Source of the DNA: a virus | Virus record (IMG/VR): IMGVR_UViG_3300021420_000105 | Span: 1 to 27,633 of that record | Direction: 5' to 3' (one strand) | DNA: 27,633 bases | Shown: positions 22,763 to 27,620 of the stretch, piece after piece | Layout: every line of letters starts with the position of its first letter | Position numbering within the stretch: position 1 is the stretch's first letter | The notes under the pieces: model-generated | What the model saw: only the letters and a program-made list of their open reading frames with translations | The model's database searches: none | Told to the model about the DNA's origin: nothing | Position numbers and translations under genes: made by a program

Positions 22763-23553
22763 CGGGTCACCTGCCACTTCGCCTTTAGCACCTGCTCCTT
22801 GAGCGTCTTGAACTGATCTCCCTGCACCTTAAGTACCCCGGGGTCGTGGATCGAGATGGGCAGGAGAGGGTCGTCGTTCTGGAACAGGAGATCGTCCTCG
22901 AACACGCTTATCCCCTGAGCAGTATAAGCGTCGAGAGGACTGTTCCTGATAGGGTCGTCCCACGCCACCTCGCCCTTCAGGACCTCTCCTATCCACTTGT
23001 CATCCCAATTGATCGGAGACGTGTCGGCCATGAACCCCAGACCCACATCGACCCTTTTGGGAATGTCGTGCTCGGGTCCCTTCCACTCCGCCTTGACGAT
23101 TCTCTCCATCGCCTTCCGGCTGAGCCAGATCCCACAGCCTCCGTGCATGTAGTCGAAGTAGCGCATCCAGATCTTGAACGTGCCTCCCAGGCTCAGCTTG
23201 CAGGGAACCTGGCCGGCGTAGTCGAACGCCTCGAGTCCAGCCTTGGCCACCCTGTCCGGGAATACCCAAGTATCGTCACAGCATCGAAAGCAGAAGTCGT
23301 AGCCCTTGTCGAGAGCCCACTGGAACACCGCCTGGTTCTTGAGCGCCATGTACTCCTTGCGATCGTCGACGGGGAAGAACAGTTCATCCTCTTCCGGCTG
23401 CTTGCCATTCTCCGGGGTTCCATAGACGAACCGGTAGTCGAGGCTGGAACCCTTCAGATACGTCTCTCTGGCCCTTTGCCGGTAGGGAGCGCGAGACTGA
23501 TGATGAGCGGTGAGGATGGCGATAAGGATCTTGGGCTTGCCGTTACTTGTCAT
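22759..23553 (-). CDS. GT31/Fringe-like glycosyltransferase
   Basis: 264 residues from the ATG at 23553, which overlaps the upstream gene's end by 11 bases. Motifs: KPKILIAILTAHHQSRAPYR then QRARETYL at the start, as in beta-1,3-galactosyltransferases where Arg-x-x-x-Arg-x-Thr-W follows the first strand; FCFRCCDDTWVFPDRV carrying the Asp-Asp-Thr metal motif; and GGCGIWLSRKAMERI, the Gly-Gly-x-Gly-x-x-x-Ser block. The eukaryotic families are membrane-anchored, but here there is no such segment. It acts in the cytoplasm with the adjacent GT2. Fold is well supported; donor and acceptor are unknown. Confidence 0.75.
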   Translation of the reverse strand: MTSNGKPKILIAILTAHHQSRAPYRQRARETYLKGSSLDYRFVYGTPENGKQPEEDELFFPVDDRKEYMALKNQAVFQWALDKGYDFCFRCCDDTWVFPDRVAKAGLEAFDYAGQVPCKLSLGGTFKIWMRYFDYMHGGCGIWLSRKAMERIVKAEWKGPEHDIPKRVDVGLGFMADTSPINWDDKWIGEVLKGEVAWDDPIRNSPLDAYTAQGISVFEDDLLFQNDDPLLPISIHDPGVLKVQGDQFKTLKEQVLKAKWQVTR

Positions 23554-23983
23554 GGTTCTTGATATACTCCTGTAATTCCCGGTCAACTGCCTGTTCATTG
23601 AGGGGGTCCGATACCCTGAACTCCGGGTTGGCCTCTACTCCGTGGGTCACCGTCTCCGACCGGAGCAGATTGCCCAGATCCCTTTCCAGATCTCGACCTT
23701 CGGCAGAAATGGGAACCCCATCCTCCGCCACCGTGAGAGGCGTGATAGCAGGGCTTCCGCCCCAGAACTCTTCGATCTCCTCAACTGAAGGCTCCCTCCT
23801 CTGACTCTGGTGCCAGGGATGCTCGTTACCATCCGCATCCCGGTAGATCGCCCGACCCTCGACAATCTCCGGCACCGGAAGTCCGAACTCTCGCCTGACC
23901 CGCTCCAGGTTCCGCTTCCGGTAATCCTGTCGAAGACCAAAGAAGTCTCCCGCATCCTCATACCGCTCAGTCAGGATTGCCAT
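23543..23983 (-). CDS. Unknown charged protein (146 aa)
   Basis: ATG at 23983 with GGAGGT upstream. The sequence is rich in Glu, Arg and Asp (MAILTERYEDAGDFFGLRQD, then YRKRNLERVRREFGLPVPEI) with an acidic central loop (REPSVEEIEEFWGGSP) and a helical end. No motif recognised. It overlaps both neighbours and so belongs to the same transcription unit as the glycosyltransferases. Confidence 0.6.
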   Translation of the reverse strand: MAILTERYEDAGDFFGLRQDYRKRNLERVRREFGLPVPEIVEGRAIYRDADGNEHPWHQSQRREPSVEEIEEFWGGSPAITPLTVAEDGVPISAEGRDLERDLGNLLRSETVTHGVEANPEFRVSDPLNEQAVDRELQEYIKNHDK

Positions 23984-24281
23984 CGACCACCTCCAGTACA
24001 ACCCCATCGAGTGACTTCAGCCACGTCATCAGTTCATCCCTAAACCAGTTCGAAATCTCGACATCCTTACAAACCACCGTCGCCGACTCCCCCAGTAGCC
24101 ACCAGATCCTCGGCCTGGGCTTCTCGACCGTACCCGGCCCGTACACCCCCACACTGAGTCGCATCCGTACCTCTTCCCCGTATAGGCAACTCGCCTCCAG
24201 CACCTTCTGGTTCTCCGGCTCGATGCTCAGACCCGGGCGCTTCACGATGACGTGGATGCTTGACTCGCCCCAGTCCCTCAT
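23967..24281 (-). CDS. Unknown protein (104 aa)
   Basis: ATG overlaps the upstream stop as ATGA. A beta-rich first part (ESSIHVIVKRPGLSIEPENQ, RMRLSVGVYGPGTVEKPRPR) is followed by IWWLLGESATVVCKDVEISN and a short helix (WFRDELMTWLKSLDGVVLEV). A small alpha/beta domain is likely. No known family. It overlaps the next gene by 17 bases. Confidence 0.55.
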   Translation of the reverse strand: MRDWGESSIHVIVKRPGLSIEPENQKVLEASCLYGEEVRMRLSVGVYGPGTVEKPRPRIWWLLGESATVVCKDVEISNWFRDELMTWLKSLDGVVLEVVDGNPD

Positions 24282-24745
24282 TTGCGTCTGTCCACCCAGA
24301 AAGGTTCTACTGACGCCCGCGGCGCCTGCTGCGTGAGGTTCGACTTCGCATTCATCTGTCCGCGACGGTAGGCATCAAGGATGGCCTCCTTCCACCGCTG
24401 GGAACTGCTGGACTCATACAAATCCCTGATCGATTCAGGTACTTCCGGCTCAGGTGCCAGAAACATGCGCCTCTGCCACTCCAGCGCGATCAGTTTAGTC
24501 TCCTGCCATGAACCGTTGGGATGGTTGCTGCTCGCGTACATCGATTGGCACTGCTCTCTGGTAGGGGTGATCGGATTCTCCGCCAGCCACCGGATAGCCG
24601 CAGTAATAGCCGTTTTGAATTCGGCCTCTATTTCTGCGGAAACACGCTCAGATATGTCCGGCTTTCCATTAGGCTTGCTGGCCCAAACCGCAAGCATGGA
24701 CTCCATGAACATTCCATCTGGTACTACGTACCGCTTCTCACTCAT
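24278..24745 (-). CDS. Unknown helical protein (155 aa)
   Basis: ATG overlaps the preceding stop as ATGA. Largely helical with SAEIEAEFKTAITAAIRWLA, then EQCQSMYASSNHPNGSWQET and a C-terminal segment PESIRDLYESSSSQRWKEAI. No metal site or enzyme motif is visible. It is the second gene of the leftward operon and has no recognised relative. Confidence 0.6.
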   Translation of the reverse strand: MSEKRYVVPDGMFMESMLAVWASKPNGKPDISERVSAEIEAEFKTAITAAIRWLAENPITPTREQCQSMYASSNHPNGSWQETKLIALEWQRRMFLAPEPEVPESIRDLYESSSSQRWKEAILDAYRRGQMNAKSNLTQQAPRASVEPFWVDRRK

Positions 24746-25107
24746 AGCTTCTTACCCCTCGCATGTTTCTTCTTGGGCCCGTGAACTTTCAACCCGCACT
24801 CAAACCACTCCCCTAAATCAGAATCGTACTCCACGTAGCCGCACATCTCGGCCGCTTCATTGCTTGCGGGAGGCCCAGGATCGTTCACCCGCGCTGCCGT
24901 CTCTTTGTCTCTAAGCGCCGCCCTGACCCGCCGTATGTCCGCCGACCCTAGAGCCGTATTCCATCTTCGACTCCCACACTTCGGGCAGCGTAGAGGCGTC
25001 CTGTCCGGTGTGTACATCCACCTCCACCGACAACCCGAACACTCCCACGCCCTACACTCAACTATTGCCACTGGAGGAAACTTCTCCACTGGAGGAATTC
25101 TATCCAT
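24742..25107 (-). CDS. Zinc-ribbon protein, first gene of the leftward operon (121 aa)
   Basis: Cys23/Cys26 (WECSGCRWRW) and Cys41/Cys44 (CPKCGSRRW) form a zinc ribbon. Further Cys at 18, 89 and 104 could build a second site. The C-terminus is very basic (GPKKKHARGKKL). The ATG at 25107 is the only start after an in-frame TAA and has no ribosome binding site; instead pyrimidine-rich CTCCTCC stands before it. The start lies inside three 18-base repeats that encode part of its N-terminus (IPPVEKFPPV). Being first in the operon, it may be a regulator, possibly autoregulatory; this is inference. Confidence 0.65.
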   Translation of the reverse strand: MDRIPPVEKFPPVAIVECRAWECSGCRWRWMYTPDRTPLRCPKCGSRRWNTALGSADIRRVRAALRDKETAARVNDPGPPASNEAAEMCGYVEYDSDLGEWFECGLKVHGPKKKHARGKKL

Positions 25108-25121
25108 ATGGAGGAGTTTTG
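25068..25121. repeat. Three tandem 18-bp repeats across the start of the leftward operon
   Basis: Units at 25068, 25086 and 25104 begin CCACTGGAGGAA, CCACTGGAGGAA and CCATATGGAGGA, exactly 18 bases apart. The first two lie within the coding start of the 121-residue zinc-ribbon gene and the third contains its ATG. They may be an operator, or an in-frame repeat giving Pro-Pro-Val. Confidence 0.6.
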
Positions 25122-25218
25122 TCCAGCGTTAGCATCCTCGATTTTCCCTTTTATTTTGTATGAGAGCATAGCTCCCCCCACTCACCCCGTACCCGCCTGG
25201 GCAGGCCAGGGCTCGCGT

Positions 25219-25280
25219 CGCCGGCACGGGTCCCATGCGCGCTCGAGAGGCCGCGGCAGCGCTGCCGGCCGTGCCTGGCG
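25219..25280. repeat. GC-rich island with nested inverted repeats in the divergent region
   Basis: Arms CGCCGGCACGG (25219-25229) and CCGTGCCTGGCG (25269-25280) pair with a single bulge, and a perfect palindrome CGGCAGCGCTGCCG lies at 25254-25267 within. A second small hairpin (CCTGG, five bases, CCAGG) stands just left of it near 25196. The stretch 25170-25285 is far more GC-rich than its flanks. It could be a structured leader, a replication feature or a fragment of foreign DNA; no tRNA is present. Confidence 0.45.
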
Positions 25281-25324
25281 CTAGCAAACAGCATGAGCGC
25301 AAGTCTAAGAAAGCAAGGAAGTAA
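25235..25324 (+). CDS. Possible basic micro-ORF (29 aa), weak
   Basis: Frame starting MRAREAAAALPAVPGASKQH and ending KSKKARK, similar in charge to the tiny basic ORFs of the late block. There is no ribosome binding site, and its first half is formed by the GC-rich palindrome. Listed only as a possibility. Confidence 0.2.
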   Translation: MRAREAAAALPAVPGASKQHERKSKKARK

Positions 25325-25330
25325 AGACAA
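25302..25330 (-). promoter_or_regulatory. Candidate promoter for the leftward operon
   Basis: On the minus strand TTGTCT (25325-25330) and TAGACT (25302-25307) are separated by 17 bases, four of six matches each to sigma-70 consensus. Transcription would start about 190 bases before the first leftward ATG, passing through the GC-rich island. Not exclusive: other weak matches exist nearby. Confidence 0.3.
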
Positions 25331-25375
25331 AACGGGAAGCATAGCTCGGAAGGTCCTCACGGTCGCAGGGGAGCA

Positions 25376-25393
25376 GTACCACAGTAGTGGTAC
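25376..25393. promoter_or_regulatory. Perfect inverted repeat GTACCAC-AGTA-GTGGTAC, operator-like
   Basis: Seven-base perfect arms with a four-base centre, without a T run on either side, located between the divergent operons. The size and symmetry fit a dimeric repressor or Cro site. A short hairpin in a leader RNA is the alternative. Confidence 0.45.
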
Positions 25394-25408
25394 AGAAAGG
25401 TAAGACAT

Positions 25409-25477
25409 ATGTGTTATGAATACGCAGTTGCATTACGAGGCACCTCGTGTTACGCTCCTGCATTATGCGAAGAGTGA
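25409..25477 (+). CDS. Possible micro-ORF (22 aa), weak
   Basis: ATG preceded by AAAGG at eight bases. The product (MCYEYAVALRGTSCYAPALC plus two Glu) overlaps the start of the zinc-knuckle gene and could be a leader peptide coupled to it. No independent support. Confidence 0.25.
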   Translation: MCYEYAVALRGTSCYAPALCEE

Positions 25478-25628
25478 AGCACACTCATTGCGTATACGGT
25501 CACAGGCTGGTCTCTGACGGTAAGAGGCAGAACTGTCCTACGTGTAACCGCATACGGCAACAAGCGTTTAGAGACAGACGAAAGATTTCCACAGACAAGA
25601 CGCAGAAATAGCTTGACAGCGTAATGCA
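25429..25628. repeat. TGCATTACG motif, three copies in the control region
   Basis: TGCATTACG at 25429-25437, TGCATTATG at 25459-25467 and the exact reverse complement CGTAATGCA at 25620-25628. The last lies between the -35 and -10 of the rightward promoter candidate, within GTAATGC-AATA-GCGTTAC (25621-25638), a near-perfect inverted repeat. A shared regulator binding site is a fair hypothesis. Confidence 0.4.
25465..25611 (+). CDS. Small zinc-knuckle protein (48 aa)
   Basis: The sequence has HTHCVYGHRLVSDGKRQ then NCPTCNRIRQQAFRDRRK: Cys9, His13, Cys24 and Cys27 form the C-x-x-G-H ... C-x-x-C knuckle seen in many short phage proteins related to HNH zinc cores, but without the catalytic His-Asn-His. 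The ATG at 25465 lacks a ribosome binding site; an in-frame GTG at 25447 has GAGG six bases upstream and would add six residues. Basic C-terminus suggests nucleic-acid binding. It lies before the rightward promoter candidate. Role unknown, perhaps regulatory. Confidence 0.6.
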   Translation: MRRVKHTHCVYGHRLVSDGKRQNCPTCNRIRQQAFRDRRKISTDKTQK

Positions 25629-25641
25629 ATAGCGTTACTCT
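25613..25641 (+). promoter_or_regulatory. Candidate promoter for the rightward operon
   Basis: Perfect TTGACA at 25613-25618, a 17-base spacer and TACTCT at 25636-25641 (three of six). A palindromic element occupies the spacer, suggesting regulation. The first rightward ATG is 23 bases after the -10, so the leader would be short. Confidence 0.45.
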
Positions 25642-25663
25642 GTATTTGCAAGTGAGGAACAGC

Positions 25664-25798
25664 ATGAGACTCTACAACGCAATCAAGAACTACGAAGCGG
25701 CAATGAAAGTCTATTGCCAAGTCTGGACAGCGGAACAGTGGCAGGTTGTCTGCAATGCACACGAGGCGGTTATCGCCATTGCAACCAACAGAGCGTAA
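25664..25798 (+). CDS. Small unknown protein (44 aa)
   Basis: GAGGAACAGC precedes the ATG. The product (MRLYNAIKNYEAAMKVYCQV then WTAEQWQVVCNAHEAVIAIA) should be two amphipathic helices, with no known motif. It is the first gene after the rightward promoter candidate. Its initiation region TTGCAAGTGAG is repeated before the next gene. Probably an early gene. Confidence 0.6.
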   Translation: MRLYNAIKNYEAAMKVYCQVWTAEQWQVVCNAHEAVIAIATNRA

Positions 25799-25831
25799 GT
25801 TCCCAGCTTGCAAGTGAGAGAGGAAACCAAC

Positions 25832-26134
25832 ATGAAAGGCATTCGGACTCGCTACTATGGAGCAACGAACACCAAGGGATCAAAGATCATCGCCACCGAT
25901 GGCGACCGCAACTTGATCAGCATTGGATACCCGCACGGATTGAACAGCGACGAAGCCCACGAACTAGCCGCTTACCTGCTTATGCGGAAAATGGGCTGGC
26001 CGAATCAACTCATTGGCGGCGGATTCCAGAACGACATGTACTGGACGATGGTTCCAGTCGCCGGCCGCGACGCCAAGCCAGCTTACGCTGATTTCCTCGC
26101 AAGCGAGCGAATCAAAGCCGAGTACGCAGCATAA
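25832..26134 (+). CDS. Conserved-type phage hypothetical (100 aa)
   Basis: ATG with GAGAGGAAACC upstream. The sequence MKGIRTRYYGATNTKGSKII, then ATDGDRNLISIGYPHGLNSD and LLMRKMGWPNQLIGGGF, has the look of a small hypothetical found in many proteobacterial phages and prophages: Tyr-x-Gly-x-Thr-Asn-x-x-Gly-Ser at the start, DGD, and a Gly-rich Leu-Ile-Gly-Gly-Gly turn near the end. I know of no assigned function. Followed directly by the 16-base palindrome. Confidence 0.65.
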   Translation: MKGIRTRYYGATNTKGSKIIATDGDRNLISIGYPHGLNSDEAHELAAYLLMRKMGWPNQLIGGGFQNDMYWTMVPVAGRDAKPAYADFLASERIKAEYAA

Positions 26135-26138
26135 CCCC

Positions 26139-26154
26139 AGTCCAATATTGGACT
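26139..26154. promoter_or_regulatory. 16-bp perfect palindrome AGTCCAATATTGGACT, intergenic copy
   Basis: Five bases after the stop of the 100-residue gene. It is identical to the copy at 13036-13051. No T run follows, so it is not a standard terminator. Its symmetry fits a protein site or a small hairpin between two genes. Confidence 0.45.
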
Positions 26155-26200
26155 CCCAACCATGTCAGCCAGAAATCGTACTGCGCAGAAGGGAACCGAA

Positions 26201-26431
26201 ATGAGTTCAATACCAGAACGATGGCGCCAACTTTATGACGCCGCATGCAACCCGGACGATGAGCGCTATTCAGCCGTAACATGCACTCTTATAGAGGAAA
26301 TCGCCATGCTAGAAGCGCCGGAGAAGCCACGCAAGGGCGCCTGCATATGCTTCGATGAGCACGGCAACGAGGTCGCCTGGATAGTTGCTGGCCACCCTGA
26401 AATTGTTATCTCAAAAATCACCGGGATGTGA
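26201..26431 (+). CDS. Small unknown protein (76 aa)
   Basis: ATG at 26201 with AAGGGAACC upstream is preferred to an earlier ATG at 26162 without a site. The N-terminal helix (SSIPERWRQLYDAACNPDDE) is followed by a second helix and a beta hairpin (ACICFDEHGNEVAWIVAGHP). The fold suggests a small alpha/beta domain. No family recognised. Confidence 0.6.
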   Translation: MSSIPERWRQLYDAACNPDDERYSAVTCTLIEEIAMLEAPEKPRKGACICFDEHGNEVAWIVAGHPEIVISKITGM

Positions 26432-26441
26432 AGGAGACAAA

Positions 26442-26657
26442 ATGAAACCGCGCTGCACACATAACCCAGAGAATGAATGCCGTGAGCAAGTTACGGTCGC
26501 GGAGCAACTGCGGGCGAGCGTGATGTACGAAACGCTACAGGGCATCGCCAATGCTAATTGGCGCGAATGGGATGAGATGGTCAGATCGCCTGAGCAATTC
26601 GTCCTGTGGGCTCAAAACCAGGCGCGCTGGGCACTTCAGAAAGCAGACGGCAAATGA
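26442..26657 (+). CDS. Small unknown protein (71 aa)
   Basis: AAGGAGACAA stands before the ATG. The product begins MKPRCTHNPENECREQVTVA and continues as amphipathic helices rich in Trp (ANANWREWDEMVRSPEQFVL). Two Cys in the first 13 residues could be a partial metal site. Its stop overlaps the next ATG as ATGA. No known family. Confidence 0.6.
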   Translation: MKPRCTHNPENECREQVTVAEQLRASVMYETLQGIANANWREWDEMVRSPEQFVLWAQNQARWALQKADGK

Positions 26658-26782
26658 TCGCCCTTCTCGCGCTGGCCCTCTCCGGTCCCTGCCAAGTGCG
26701 CGCCAATGGCACTAGCAGCGATTGGTATGAGCGCGCAGAGGCATACACAAGCTCGCTCAGGGTTGGGCGCTCCTGGGCATAA
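26654..26782 (+). CDS. Micro-protein with hydrophobic leader (42 aa)
   Basis: ATG overlaps the preceding stop as ATGA. MIALLALALSGPCQVRA looks like a short export signal or membrane anchor, followed by a polar tail (NGTSSDWYERAEAYTSSLRV). A second frame starting MLLTLALL opens at the right edge after another micro-ORF unit, as if this module repeats. Translation is not proven. Confidence 0.45.
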   Translation: MIALLALALSGPCQVRANGTSSDWYERAEAYTSSLRVGRSWA

Positions 26783-26835
26783 CGGCGGAGATCTACTGCC
26801 GCGCACCGAAACGAGACGAAAGGATTCGCACATGA
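26782..26835 (+). other. TAEIYCR micro-ORF unit, copy 1 (no normal start codon)
   Basis: Read in frame from 26782 the codons give TAEIYCRAPKRDER, then IRT and a TGA that overlaps the next ATG as ATGA. Between the in-frame stop at 26728 and this unit there is no ATG, GTG or TTG. Compared with copy 2 there are six differing codons among 14, five synonymous and one Ile/Val, which is the signature of a coding sequence. It directly follows the stop of the 42-residue ORF. It may be a coupling leader translated by reinitiation or a relic. Confidence 0.45.
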
Positions 26836-27155
26836 AAAGGCTACCGGAAGGTTGCGGTTACCAGGGATATGAATTCGGGGCGCGATATCCAGATTCAATG
26901 TGTTATGGCGGTCGTCTTTATGATTGCGACGATTGCGACGAATCAGGGAATTTATATGAACCGTCTGATGATATCCCCTGTCCCATGTGCAATCGCGAAG
27001 GCGCAATCGAGTGGCATACACGGACGTTTTCCAACGGAACCTACAAGGAGCGGCGAAAGGCAGCTCGCGCCTTAGTGGCGGATATCGTCCGCAATCGCAA
27101 GAACGGAACCGAGCCATGGCGCACGGCTACAAGGAATCGCCATATCGCACGCTAA
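26832..27155 (+). CDS. Cys-rich phage hypothetical (107 aa)
   Basis: AAAGGA precedes the ATG, which overlaps the micro-ORF stop as ATGA. The sequence has MCYGGRLYDCDDCDESGNLY and EPSDDIPCPMCNREGAIEW: Cys24, Cys32/35 and Cys50/53, a layout familiar from small phage hypotheticals that carry the phrase Pro-Cys-Pro-x-Cys-Asn. A zinc knuckle is likely. The C-terminal half is basic (YKERRKAARALVADIVRNRK). Function not known. Confidence 0.65.
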   Translation: MKRLPEGCGYQGYEFGARYPDSMCYGGRLYDCDDCDESGNLYEPSDDIPCPMCNREGAIEWHTRTFSNGTYKERRKAARALVADIVRNRKNGTEPWRTATRNRHIAR

Positions 27156-27208
27156 CAGCGGAGGTCTACTGTCGCGCACCTAAACGGGATGAAAGGACGG
27201 CGCTATGA
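27116..27208 (+). CDS. TAEVYCR micro-ORF unit, copy 2 (30 aa)
   Basis: ATG at 27116 in the end of the upstream gene. The product starts MAHGYKESPYRTL and contains TAEVYCRAPKRDER before its TGA, which overlaps the next ATG (27205) as ATGA. The ribosome binding site is weak, so it is probably translated by coupling. Mostly synonymous differences from copy 1 support a coding role. Confidence 0.5.
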   Translation: MAHGYKESPYRTLTAEVYCRAPKRDERTAL

Positions 27209-27417
27209 CTCCCGAAGTCGAGAACCTAAGGGTTCGCTTAGATAAGGCTCGCACTGGAGCGAATGCACACACTGTCAACAAAGCCATGACTTATCTGTGG
27301 GAATGCGATAAGCAGAAGTCAGTGATTACCAGAGCTAAATTGATAGCGGCTTCTGAGCGCGCGCTTTTTTCTGGTGAATGGGACCCATTGGCGCAGATGA
27401 TGCGTGGATGGTGGTAA
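27205..27417 (+). CDS. Small unknown helical protein (70 aa)
   Basis: AAAGGAC precedes the ATG by about seven bases. The product MTPEVENLRVRLDKARTGAN then NKAMTYLWECDKQKSVITRA is helical and charged, ending in a Trp-rich tail (LAQMMRGWW). The ATG overlaps the stop of the micro-ORF unit. No family recognised; early-type small gene. Confidence 0.6.
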   Translation: MTPEVENLRVRLDKARTGANAHTVNKAMTYLWECDKQKSVITRAKLIAASERALFSGEWDPLAQMMRGWW

Positions 27418-27470
27418 CCGCAGAGGTCTATTGCAGACCGCCGCGCAGGGATAACAGCATCAAGATTTGA
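27408..27470 (+). CDS. TAEVYCR micro-ORF unit, copy 3 (20 aa)
   Basis: ATG at 27408 overlapping the end of the 70-residue gene; the product MVVTAEVYCRPPRRDNSIKI contains the shared motif with Ala-to-Pro and Lys-to-Arg changes. It has no obvious ribosome binding site and ends nine bases before the next ATG. Third member of the family. Confidence 0.4.
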   Translation: MVVTAEVYCRPPRRDNSIKI

Positions 27471-27479
27471 GGACACTGA

Positions 27480-27620
27480 ATGACACGCGCACAAATTTTT
27501 CTCTTTGCCTCCGCCTACACTGCCGCATGGGACAGTCATCCCGGCCCTTACTGGACACGGCGTCGCGCTGCTTTGAACGCTGGCATCCTCGCGCTGATGG
27601 GGGTGCAATCATGCTGCTGA
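27480..27620 (+). CDS. Small unknown protein (46 aa)
   Basis: GAGG seven bases before the ATG. The product starts MTRAQIFLFASAYTAAWDSH, then PGPYWTRRRAALNAGILALM, with a hydrophobic N-terminal helix and a second one near the end. Its stop lies inside the start of the next frame. It could be membrane-associated; no family known. Confidence 0.5.
   Translation: MTRAQIFLFASAYTAAWDSHPGPYWTRRRAALNAGILALMGVQSCC

Noticed and set aside
25151-25408. Minus-strand frame of 85 codons with a hydrophobic start in the control region
   Set aside because: Its second half is read through the GC-rich palindromes, there is no ribosome binding site, and it overlaps operator-like elements.
25450-25665. Minus-strand frame of 71 codons opposite the zinc-knuckle gene
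   Set aside because: The opposite strand gives a clear C-x3-H ... C-x2-C protein, so this frame is a shadow.
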